64,000 nt of DNA, taken from Pseudomonas peradeniyensis. GTDB lineage: Bacteria > Pseudomonadota > Gammaproteobacteria > Pseudomonadales > Pseudomonadaceae. The stretch covers positions 558,001 through 622,000 of the forward strand of contig NZ_JABWRJ020000001.1 of NCBI RefSeq assembly GCF_014268935.2, written 5' to 3'. A model generated the notes under the pieces. It did not search any database. It was given only the letters and a program-made list of their open reading frames with translations, and had not been told where the DNA came from. Shown here in pieces: positions 53,278 through 60,780 of this stretch. A program made the translations under genes and the position numbers. The number at the start of each line of letters is the position of its first letter. Position 1 is the first letter of the stretch.

Positions 53278-53889
53278 GCGATGGCGTCAGCCCAGGCGCC
53301 ACAGGCCTTGTGGTCTAGTGCAACGGACGCGGCTGCGCGTTCGGCATCTGCACCTGGATCAGCGCCGACTCCAGCAGCACGCGCAGCGCCTCCATCTCAT
53401 GCATGGAGGCCAGCATCAGAATCGCGGCGGGTGACTTGGGCTGCAGCAACACGGCCTGATGCGCCACGCTCTGTGCACACAGGGCGTACTCGGTGGCCTG
53501 GATGAGGGTGTCTTCGAGGGAGTGGTGATTGTGGGGTGGGTCGGGGACGATCTTCAACATCACGATTTTTCTCAATGATGCGGTCACCTGCCTGCTGTCA
53601 AACAGAAGGGTGGCAGCTGTACGTGGGTTGACAGACCGGCGAAAATCGTAAAATTCCGGCGCACGCAAGCGTGCCCGCACATACAGCCGCCATAAACGGC
53701 AAGCCATACACGATTATTCGTCACAGCCTGTCAAAGCTGTGTCGTTGATATTCAACGACAGCCCGAGACTAGAGCTCTGCCCAAGAGGTCGCAACGGAAA
53801 AAACGCGGCAGAAGTATGTTTGGGAAATGGACTACAAGGAAGGGGTGAAATCTGATTGTTGGCGGTTTCTATCGCCTATTTTCAGGCCG
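53278..53889. repeat. Repeat B, copy 2 (KIVPDPP gene module)
   Basis: Second copy of the module at 48878, displaced by exactly 4400 bases through the coding part. Several small gaps occur only in the part upstream of the gene. Confidence 0.85.
53315..53560 (-). CDS. Small MLKIVPDPP protein, copy 2
   Basis: Identical 81-residue protein to copy 1 at 48915. The nucleotide sequence differs at about a dozen places, every one silent. An upstream-extended frame to 53707 exists here but the extension is not kept in copy 1, so the ATG at 53560 is taken. Neighbouring DUF3077 gene on the same strand lies 110 bases downstream. Function unknown. Confidence 0.8.
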   Translation of the reverse strand: MLKIVPDPPHNHHSLEDTLIQATEYALCAQSVAHQAVLLQPKSPAAILMLASMHEMEALRVLLESALIQVQMPNAQPRPLH

Positions 53890-54162
53890 ATTCGCTCCGT
53901 AGGGGAGTGGTCTTGGAGCAAACATTTCGGCCTCCAGGCCAGCTGGATGTGTTCAGGCGGTCGTTGCTGAAAATCAGCAACAGGGAATGACCGTGCAGCA
54001 AATCGTCGGAAAATGCGCAGCAGTTCATCACGAAAGCCTGGTCCCTAGCATGATGTCAATTGGCCGCCTTTCCATGGCCCACCCTCTCCGATCCTGCTAG
54101 CATGCGCCCCTTTTTCCGCGCGGACGGACCGCCCGCATCACACGTATGGACACTGGCAGTAC
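53890..54162. other. Spacer between repeat B2 and the Sel1 lipoprotein gene
   Basis: About 270 bases with no gene recognised. It must hold the lipoprotein promoter; no confident -35/-10 pair was found. Together with the upstream part of repeat B2 the gene-free stretch is 600 bases. Confidence 0.4.
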
Positions 54163-55158
54163 ATGACCCGATCTCTTGCACTCATGGCCCTGATGGCCAC
54201 CCTCGTTGGCTGTCAAAGCCTGGAAAATATCGGTCAGAGTACTGCCGAATACATCAAGTCGCGCCGCGAGCCCCCGCCTTCCACACCCATGGAGCAGTAC
54301 CTTTACGATCTGCGCCACCCGTATGTGCCGTTGGGAACCTTCTACCGCAGCCCGGAGGACAAGCAGGGCGGGGCCTGCCATTCCACCGTCTATAACCGCA
54401 CCGTGCTGCCGGCTGAGCTGCAAATGGTGACCGCCGCCAGCGAACAGGGAAATGCCGTCTGCCAGCATGTGCTAGGCACGTTTTACGAAATCGGCCACGG
54501 TGTGCCCAAGGACCTGGTCCGGGCCCGTGCGCTTTACCTGAAGGCCGCACCGAGTGACCCGTACGCTTATGTCGAGTTGGGACGTATGGCCCGTGACGGT
54601 GTCGACGCGCCGGCGGACTTCGTCAAGGCACGCGAGTACTACCGGCTGGCAGGTCCAGCCGGCGTTGTAGGCCTGGGCGGATTGATGGAGCAGGGCAAGG
54701 GCGGGCCTCAGGATGTGCAAGGCGCCCTGAACCTTTACATGGCGACGACCCAGAAACACCTTGACCCCGCATGGATGGCCATGCGGCCGCTGCTGGCCAG
54801 CGGTCAGCCGCTGGATGCGGAGCAGGTGGAGAAATACAACCGGCTCTGGACCAAGGGGTTGTGGGCGCTTCAGAACAAGTGGTTGAACCGCATGACGAAT
54901 TTCAATAGCGTTGATCGTTCCGTGCAACTGACCGTCAAGGTGCTGTACCGCTTCCCGGCAGGACGGACGCGCCCAGATGCTTATCTGACGCAAAGCAGTG
55001 GCAACCCGCAGGCGGATGCCGTCGTGGTGAAGGCGCTGGACAAGTTGCCGATGGATGATCCCTATCTGATGCCTTTTGGCCAACCAACGCCCGATATTGT
55101 CGCGCCCGTCGTCCTGATGCCTGTCGCCGACAAGCCGACCGTGCGTGCGGGACTGTAG
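54163..55158 (+). CDS. Sel1-repeat lipoprotein with TonB-C-like end
   Basis: 331 residues. Lipoprotein signal MTRSLALMALMATLVGC with lipid Cys17. Residues about 88-200 hold Sel1/TPR-like helical repeats (AVCQHVLGTFYEIGHGVPKD, AYVELGRMARDGVDAPADF, LGGLMEQGKGGPQD). The last ~85 residues (VQLTVKVLYRFPAGRTRPDA...SSGNPQADAVVVKALDKLPM) resemble the C-terminal domain of TonB. Probably an outer-membrane or periplasmic scaffold protein; Sel1 proteins often act in envelope stress or secretion. Start of the lineage-specific cluster. Confidence 0.78.
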   Translation: MTRSLALMALMATLVGCQSLENIGQSTAEYIKSRREPPPSTPMEQYLYDLRHPYVPLGTFYRSPEDKQGGACHSTVYNRTVLPAELQMVTAASEQGNAVCQHVLGTFYEIGHGVPKDLVRARALYLKAAPSDPYAYVELGRMARDGVDAPADFVKAREYYRLAGPAGVVGLGGLMEQGKGGPQDVQGALNLYMATTQKHLDPAWMAMRPLLASGQPLDAEQVEKYNRLWTKGLWALQNKWLNRMTNFNSVDRSVQLTVKVLYRFPAGRTRPDAYLTQSSGNPQADAVVVKALDKLPMDDPYLMPFGQPTPDIVAPVVLMPVADKPTVRAGL

Positions 55159-55223
55159 CGCAGAGCTCGGTGATCGCTGGTCAGTGTTCCTGTGGATACA
55201 CCTCAACCTCAAAGGCCAGCGAG

Positions 55224-55631
55224 ATGCCTGATTTTGTCGACCTGATTTGCCAGTGGTATGGCGCAGATGAACTTGAGTCTGTCGACGCGATAGCGCGTTT
55301 GATTACGGCGTTGGAGTTCGTTGCCATGACCGCAACACAGCAGGAGCAAGCGCTGCCGGGTTGCCTGGCCTGCGAGGTGTGGAACGCCAGGATGCGTCAT
55401 GTACAGGACGCGCTTCAGGTCGTCGGTAATGCCTTGCCTGATTCGATTGCGGCGCCATTGAACCGCGTATGGGCGCTCTATGCGTCGATGGGCGACGGCG
55501 ACCTGCCTTGCCATGATCGGTCGATCTTTCAGCGTGGCTATTGGCAACCGATGCGCGAGGCCGCCACGCAGGTTTTGAGTGCCATGGGGGCTGGGGCGGT
55601 CAAGACGTTACTGGCAGACTTCTCCCGTTGA
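55224..55631 (+). CDS. Small acidic protein, unknown
   Basis: 135 residues from ATG 55224; an ATG at 55170 (153 aa) is possible but would overlap a Cys-rich, unlikely tail. Soluble, acidic, helical: MPDFVDLICQWYGADELESV... No domain recognised. Placed 65 bases after the Sel1 lipoprotein gene in the same direction, so probably co-transcribed. Small acidic proteins in this setting can be immunity proteins, but nothing here proves it. Confidence 0.6.
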   Translation: MPDFVDLICQWYGADELESVDAIARLITALEFVAMTATQQEQALPGCLACEVWNARMRHVQDALQVVGNALPDSIAAPLNRVWALYASMGDGDLPCHDRSIFQRGYWQPMREAATQVLSAMGAGAVKTLLADFSR

Positions 55632-55665
55632 GGCAGTTGCAGGGCAGGTTATATCGAACAAAACA

Positions 55666-56316
55666 TCATTCAGCAGCTTCGCCATGGTGAAGTGGCTTCC
55701 TGCGCAGCGCATTGAATACCGCCTCGATGTACCAGGTTTCCGGCCCTATCTCGATGGCGTCCAGTGGCTCGGCATGTAGCTCGATCTGTGTCGTGATACC
55801 TTCGATGGCGAGCAGTTGCCGGGCATCTTCAAGTTGCCGGCGGATACCCTTGAACCACAGTCGGCCTGCCCCCTTCAGAAGGAACAGGGTGTCGGGATAG
55901 GAGTAGGCAAGCTTCTGTCGCAGGTTGATCACCGCCGTTCTGCTTTCACGAGTAAACGAAGGCGCCAGCACATAGGTTTTGCCCGCTGCGGCATGGAGGT
56001 CATCCTTGTCCTGCAGGTATTCCTCGATAGTGAAGCAGCTGGCGACCGTTTCGAGCGCGCCGCTTCTCACATCGACCAGGTGGGCGTTGACGCCGACGTA
56101 GCAGTACTCGGTCTTGCCATGCACCACGCAGTCCTCGCTGTTGCAACGAACTACCCAGTAGTCACCCTTCGTGGTGAGTTCACAGGACTGAATGACGAAC
56201 CGTTCCGGGCGGCCATCTCGGATGATGTCTTTATGAAGGTCGAGGACGATGGCGCTGGCTTGGTGTGCGGATAGCATCTGCTGGTCCTCGGGTAATCGTC
56301 GCGTCAGGATAGTCAT
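55666..56316 (-). CDS. Unknown protein with YrhB/Imm35-like segment
   Basis: 216 residues, no signal peptide. Residues about 50-92 (GDYWVVRCNSEDCVVHG ... VGVNAHLVDVRSGALETV) look like the YrhB/Imm35 fold: a strand, 'NSxxxxxxG', then 'hLVDxxtG'. Residues about 130-205 (VINLRQKLAYSYPDTLFLLK...) are a separate alpha/beta part. Imm35 proteins neutralise polymorphic toxins. The likeness is by eye and short. Convergent with the 135-residue gene. Confidence 0.5.
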   Translation of the reverse strand: MTILTRRLPEDQQMLSAHQASAIVLDLHKDIIRDGRPERFVIQSCELTTKGDYWVVRCNSEDCVVHGKTEYCYVGVNAHLVDVRSGALETVASCFTIEEYLQDKDDLHAAAGKTYVLAPSFTRESRTAVINLRQKLAYSYPDTLFLLKGAGRLWFKGIRRQLEDARQLLAIEGITTQIELHAEPLDAIEIGPETWYIEAVFNALRRKPLHHGEAAE

Positions 56317-56393
56317 TTCCGAATGAACGGCATCGATGGATGTTCACCGGCTCATAGAGCCCTGTTCACAAGTGAATCGCGAGTAATGAAAGC

Positions 56394-57185
56394 ATGTTTG
56401 ACCACTACCTGAAACGATGGGGGCTGACCCTCGACGGGGACGCGTTCGTTTCGTTGAACGGCCATCTTCTCCCGGTTCGCCAGGGCGATACACCCGCCAT
56501 GCTGAAAATCGCGCAATCACCCGAAGAGCAGGCCGGCAACCAGCTCATGGCCTGGTGGTGCGGTGATGGTGCGGCCCCGGTGCTGGCTCACGATGGCGAG
56601 GCGTTGTTGATGACGCGGGCGCAAGGCTCGGCCTCCCTGGCGCAGATGGTTGCCGATGGCCGGGATGATGAAGCCACGCGCATCCTCTGCGCGGTGGTGG
56701 CCCGCCTACACGCCCCACGCGCTGAGCCAGTGCCAACGCTGGTTCCGCTGGCGCAATGGTTCGAAGCGTTGTGGGATGCGGCGGCGACTCACGGCGGGGT
56801 GTTGGAACACAGTGCCAGGGCGGCGAGGGCGCTTTTGGCCGAGCCGCAGGAGGTGGTGGTGCTGCACGGCGATATCCATCACGGCAACGTGCTGGATTTC
56901 GGGTCGGCTGGATGGCTCGCCATCGATCCCAAAGGGTTGTACGGCGAGCGCGGCTTCGATTACGCCAATATCCTCTGCAACCCGGACGATGCAGGTCCGC
57001 TGGCACCGGGGGCCTTTGCACGTCGGATAGCGATCATCTCGGCTGTTGCCGCTATTGATCGCCGCAGGCTTTTGCAATGGGTGCTGGCATGGGCAGGGTT
57101 GTCAGCGACCTGGATGATCGAGGACGGTATCGAGCCGGACAGTAGGCTTGAGATGGCCAAGCTGGCAGCTTCGGCTCTCGACTGA
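56394..57185 (+). CDS. Aminoglycoside/hydroxyurea phosphotransferase-like kinase (APH(6)/StrB family)
   Basis: 263 residues of the protein-kinase-like APH fold. Catalytic loop VVLHGDIHHGNVLDFG (Asp in HGDIHHGN) and metal site WLAIDPKGLYGERGFDYANI match StrB/APH(6), which phosphorylates streptomycin at O-6. N-terminal VRQGDTPAMLKIAQSPEEQ holds the nucleotide-site Lys. Chromosomal relatives exist in many environmental bacteria and are not always resistance genes. No resistance-island markers surround it. Confidence 0.85.
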   Translation: MFDHYLKRWGLTLDGDAFVSLNGHLLPVRQGDTPAMLKIAQSPEEQAGNQLMAWWCGDGAAPVLAHDGEALLMTRAQGSASLAQMVADGRDDEATRILCAVVARLHAPRAEPVPTLVPLAQWFEALWDAAATHGGVLEHSARAARALLAEPQEVVVLHGDIHHGNVLDFGSAGWLAIDPKGLYGERGFDYANILCNPDDAGPLAPGAFARRIAIISAVAAIDRRRLLQWVLAWAGLSATWMIEDGIEPDSRLEMAKLAASALD

Positions 57186-57305
57186 GGCGTCCAGATTTCT
57201 GATTGAGCCGGTGCCTCACAAAATAAACGAGTTGCTATGCTGCTGGCGGTCCGGGCATACGCATTCGCCAGCGCCGGATGGTATTGCCAATACAAGGAGG
57301 TTCAC

Positions 57306-57881
57306 ATGCAAGTCACATTACCCCTGAGTGTCAGCGACTGGAAATACAAGACGGCCAGCGGTGGTGGTCTGACGGTGATGTTCGCCGCCGCCAGCGGCGG
57401 TCTGCTCACCCTGACCGATCCCGACAAGGCCGAACAACAGTTTCGCTACGGCTCGCTCGGGATCGGGGTGGGCGTCGGCGCGCGCCTGCCGCGGGTCGGC
57501 AAGATCAACTTGCTGGTACGTGGCAAGAGCGTCGGCGCGGTGGGCGCGAATGAAGATTTCCCGGCGATCGGCACGGTGCTGGTGGCTGACTCGATCGCTG
57601 GCCGTGGCCTGGTCCGCGACGATTTCAAAGGTGGATGCGTGTTCCTCGAAGGCGGGCTGGGCCTGGTCGGTGGTGGCAGCGGGTCGGGCGTGCTGTTCGG
57701 TCTGGACCCCAAATTGTTGATCATGAGCACCGCCGCAGTGGGGGCGGGTGGTGCGCTTCTGCCACAGGACACCCTGCCGCGTCTTCTGCGCTCGGCAAAG
57801 GGTGTGATCTTCTCCGCCGGATTCAACATCGGGGTGCAGGCTGGTGGCGGCTTGACGTTGACCATGGGCGGGCTGTTCTGA
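57306..57881 (+). CDS. Glycine-rich protein, unknown
   Basis: 191 residues from ATG 57306 with a strong AAGGAGG; an upstream ATG at 57237 is less likely. No signal peptide. Beta-rich with many Gly (YGSLGIGVGVGARLP, FLEGGLGLVGGGSGSGVLFG, IGVQAGGGLTLTMGGLF). Repeating Gly-x-Gly strands suggest a membrane-inserting or beta-barrel-like protein. I recognise no family. The following secreted hydrolase gene starts 86 bases later. Confidence 0.7.
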   Translation: MQVTLPLSVSDWKYKTASGGGLTVMFAAASGGLLTLTDPDKAEQQFRYGSLGIGVGVGARLPRVGKINLLVRGKSVGAVGANEDFPAIGTVLVADSIAGRGLVRDDFKGGCVFLEGGLGLVGGGSGSGVLFGLDPKLLIMSTAAVGAGGALLPQDTLPRLLRSAKGVIFSAGFNIGVQAGGGLTLTMGGLF

Positions 57882-57967
57882 TTGAGGGCAACGTGAGGGG
57901 GCGATACGTTCCCCACGCACCCGATCGCGCCCTGCTGGCGCTGATCCCATCAAGGAAGATAAAAACA

Positions 57968-59008
57968 ATGAAAACAGTGCTCGGCTTCTTGCTCTCCATC
58001 TGTTTCAGCCTACCGGCGTTTGCCGGCGAAACACCCATCGGTTTCCGGACCTCACCCCTGGTAGACAAGCAGAATGACCGTCCGCTGGAACTGGCGGTCT
58101 GGTACCCGGCTACAACCACCGCCACGCCGCAATTGATCGGTGATACACCGGTGTTCGTCGGCGATCCTGTCGTTCGCGATGCGCTTCCGGCCAAAGGCGC
58201 GCACCCCTTGGTGGTGTTGTCCCACGGCTACCGCGGTAACTGGGGAAACCAGTCATGGCTGGCCAGCGCGCTGGTTCGGCAGGGTTACATCGTGGCGGCG
58301 GTCAACCATCCCGGCACCACCACCCGCAATCGCGACCCTGAAGCTGCGGCACAGTTGTGGCAGCGTCCCGTCGACCTGCAACGGGCCATCGATGCGGTGA
58401 TGGCTCAGCCGGCAAAGTTCGGAACGGTGGCGGTGGGTAAGATCGCGGTGGCAGGCCATTCGCTGGGCGGCTGGACGGCCCTGGAAATCGCCGGTGCCCG
58501 GTTCGATGCCGAGCGCTTTGTCCAGGACTGCATCGCCCATCCGCAGCTGGCCAGTTGCAACGTATACAAACAGATCAACCCCGACCGCAGCCCGGCATCG
58601 AAAGCCCGATTGGACGACGATCTGCGTGACAAGCGTGTCACGGCCATCGTGACCCTGGATCTGGGCCTGTCACGGGGCATGACCAATGCCAGTCTGGCGG
58701 CATTGCCGGTACCGACGTTGGTAATCGCGGCGGGCGCGCCCTCCGAAGACCTTCCGGCACAGCTGGAGTCCGCCGACCTGGCCAAGCGTTTGCCTCAGGC
58801 GACGAGTCGTTATGTCGAGATCGAGGACGCGAGCCATTTCAGCTTCTTGTCCATGTGCAAACCCGGCGCATTGGCGTTGCTCGAAGAGGACGCGCCCGGT
58901 GATGGCGTCATTTGCCGGGATGGCGATAACGCTCGGCCACGGGCGCTGATCCAGCAGCAGATTGCTTCGCAGATCACCGAGTTTCTGGCGCAGTCATTTC
59001 ATAACTGA
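57968..59008 (+). CDS. Secreted alpha/beta hydrolase (dienelactone hydrolase/PAF-acetylhydrolase-like)
   Basis: 346 residues from ATG 57968 with AAGGAA; signal peptide MKTVLGFLLSICFSLPAFA. Esterase fold: HPLVVLSHGYRGNW forms the oxyanion loop, nucleophile Ser165 in AGHSLGGW, acid near VPTLVIAAGAPSED, and catalytic His in IEDASHFSFLSMC. Three or more Cys in the mature protein could form disulfides. Substrate unknown; this family includes lipase- and polyester-cleaving enzymes. An upstream frame in the same phase runs into the previous gene and was rejected. Confidence 0.82.
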   Translation: MKTVLGFLLSICFSLPAFAGETPIGFRTSPLVDKQNDRPLELAVWYPATTTATPQLIGDTPVFVGDPVVRDALPAKGAHPLVVLSHGYRGNWGNQSWLASALVRQGYIVAAVNHPGTTTRNRDPEAAAQLWQRPVDLQRAIDAVMAQPAKFGTVAVGKIAVAGHSLGGWTALEIAGARFDAERFVQDCIAHPQLASCNVYKQINPDRSPASKARLDDDLRDKRVTAIVTLDLGLSRGMTNASLAALPVPTLVIAAGAPSEDLPAQLESADLAKRLPQATSRYVEIEDASHFSFLSMCKPGALALLEEDAPGDGVICRDGDNARPRALIQQQIASQITEFLAQSFHN

Positions 59009-59137
59009 CGACGATCCATCATGGGCGGATCAATTGTTGCGCAGCTGATGCAGGCAATCGATCCGTTCATGAAAAGCTATCCAGCAATGTGAGCGTACCT
59101 GCCACCATTCCCAATCCCGCCCTCACTCAGTACACTT

Positions 59138-59156
59138 GCGACAAATTCTTATTCGC
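59138..59156. promoter_or_regulatory. Putative Fur box before fecI-like gene
   Basis: GCGACAAATTCTTATTCGC: 19 bases with a palindromic outline (7 of 10 outer pairs match counting flanking T/A), as in Fur boxes, 28 bases before the sigma factor start. Confidence 0.5.
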
Positions 59157-59184
59157 ACCTGGTAATCTTTTGGGGGAGGGCGTG

Positions 59185-59700
59185 ATGTCCACCGTTGTTC
59201 CCGCCGGCACTGTCCACTGCGGCCTGGAAACGCTCTACCGCGAGCACAGCACCTGGCTCCACGGCTGGCTGCGCCAACGCCTGAACAGCTCCGCCGATGC
59301 CGCCGACCTGGCCCAGGACACCTTCATCCGTGTGCTACTGGCGCGCACTGCCGGCACCCTCAACCAGCCCCGTCACTACCTGGCCACCATCGCCCGGGGC
59401 CTGGTCATCGACCTCTATCGCCGCCGCAGCCTGGAAACCGCCTATCTCGAAGCCCTGGCGCTGCAGCCGGAGAACTACGCACCTTCCGCCGAAACCCACG
59501 CCGCCATCCTCGATACCCTGATGGCCATCGACCGGATGCTCGACGGCCTCGGCCCGCGCACCCGGGCGATCTTCCTCGCCGTGCAACTGGACGGTTTGAG
59601 CTACGAAAAGGCCGCCGAACGCCTCGGCGTTTCGGTGAGCACCGTGCGCAAGCACCTGGCGCGCGGGCTGATGCATTGCCTGCTGGTCGAGGGTGCATGA
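59185..59700 (+). CDS. FecI-type ECF sigma factor
   Basis: 171 residues; ATG 59185 with GGGAGGG. Sigma region 2 (about 17-85: LYREHSTWLHGWLRQRLNSS, DLAQDTFIRVLL, LATIARGLVIDLYRRR) and region 4 (about 112-165: RTRAIFLAVQLDGLSYEKAAERLGVSVSTVRKHLARG). Expected to drive the TonB receptor gene downstream when its substrate is bound. Overlaps the fecR-like gene by four bases (ATGA). Confidence 0.93.
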   Translation: MSTVVPAGTVHCGLETLYREHSTWLHGWLRQRLNSSADAADLAQDTFIRVLLARTAGTLNQPRHYLATIARGLVIDLYRRRSLETAYLEALALQPENYAPSAETHAAILDTLMAIDRMLDGLGPRTRAIFLAVQLDGLSYEKAAERLGVSVSTVRKHLARGLMHCLLVEGA

Positions 59701-60617
59701 AGGCCATTCTTGCCGAGGCCGTGGACTGGTACGTGCGCTTGCACGACAGCAACGTCGACGCCGCCACCCGCGCCTCTTGGCAAGCCTGGCGCGCCGCCGA
59801 CCCTCGCCATGCTGCCGCCTGGGCGCGGCTGGAGGAGCTGCAAGGCCGCCTGGGCAACGCCCCCAGCGGCGCCGCGCAGACCCTGGAAATCGCCCGACGG
59901 GATCGGCGCCAGGCCGTGAAGGCCCTGGTGCTGTTGCTCGGTGCTGGTGTGGTGGGTTGGCAGGGCTATCGGATTTCGCCGTGGAGCACCGATTACTCGA
60001 CCCGGACCGGCGAGCGGCGCCGAGTGACCCTGGCCGATGGCACGCGCCTGGACCTCAATACCAATAGCCGCATCGATATCCGCTTTGACGCTGGTCGACG
60101 GCTGATCCACCTGCGCCAGGGCGAAATCCTGGTGGAGACCGCCAAGGACCCGCGTCCGCTCAGCGTGCGCACCGCTGAAGGTGTGATCCTTGCCCTGGGC
60201 ACCCGCTTCAGCGTGCGTCAGGACGCGGGTACGAGCCACGTGGCGGTGGCTGCCCATGCCGTGGAAGTAAGGCCAGGGCAAACGTCGCAAGTGGTGCGTA
60301 TCGATGCCGGGTATGGGCTGAGCTTCGCTGCCGATAGCATCGGGCCGTTGCGTCCCCTGGCGCCCGGCGCCCAGGCCTGGGCACAGGGCATGCTGGTCAG
60401 CGTCGATTGGCGCCTGGGCGATGTGGTTCGTGAGCTGGGGCGCTATCGGCCTGGGTATCTGGGGTGCGCGCAGGAGGTTGCCGGATTGCGCCTGTCGGGG
60501 GCGTTCAATCTTGATGATACCGATGTTGCGTTGGCCAGCCTGGAAGACGCGTTGCCGGTTCGGGCAAGGCGCATGACGCGCTATTGGGTACGCCTGGAAC
60601 CACTTGGGATGGGGTAG
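59697..60617 (+). CDS. FecR-type anti-sigma factor/sensor
   Basis: 306 residues. N-terminal DUF4880-type domain (AEAVDWYVRLHDSNVDAATR...AAAWARLEELQGRL) holds the sigma factor. One membrane helix (about 80-98, ALVLLLGAGVVGW). Periplasmic FecR domain from about 115 (GERRRVTLADGTRLDLNTNS, RRLIHLRQGEILVETAKD, FSVRQDAGTSHVAV) and the C-terminal LVSVDWRLGDVVRELGRYRPGYLGC that contacts the receptor's N-terminal domain. Translationally coupled to the sigma factor. Confidence 0.93.
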   Translation: MKAILAEAVDWYVRLHDSNVDAATRASWQAWRAADPRHAAAWARLEELQGRLGNAPSGAAQTLEIARRDRRQAVKALVLLLGAGVVGWQGYRISPWSTDYSTRTGERRRVTLADGTRLDLNTNSRIDIRFDAGRRLIHLRQGEILVETAKDPRPLSVRTAEGVILALGTRFSVRQDAGTSHVAVAAHAVEVRPGQTSQVVRIDAGYGLSFAADSIGPLRPLAPGAQAWAQGMLVSVDWRLGDVVRELGRYRPGYLGCAQEVAGLRLSGAFNLDDTDVALASLEDALPVRARRMTRYWVRLEPLGMG

Positions 60618-60780
60618 GTAGAGCACACCCTTCTGAAATTTTTTCGTGGGTGATTGCTCATCCTTTCTCAACATTCGAGAATTTTTCGCATTTGGGGTAG
60701 CAGATTTTTCGCGCTGCTTCGGCTCTTCAGGGCGCGCGCTTCAAGCGTGCCCAAGCCAACCAGCACAGGAACCCCTTTTC

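Noticed and set aside
53561..53707. Upstream extension of the second KIVPDPP gene by 49 codons
   Set aside because: The same frame is broken in copy 1 while the 81-codon part is kept exactly, so the extension is not part of the protein.
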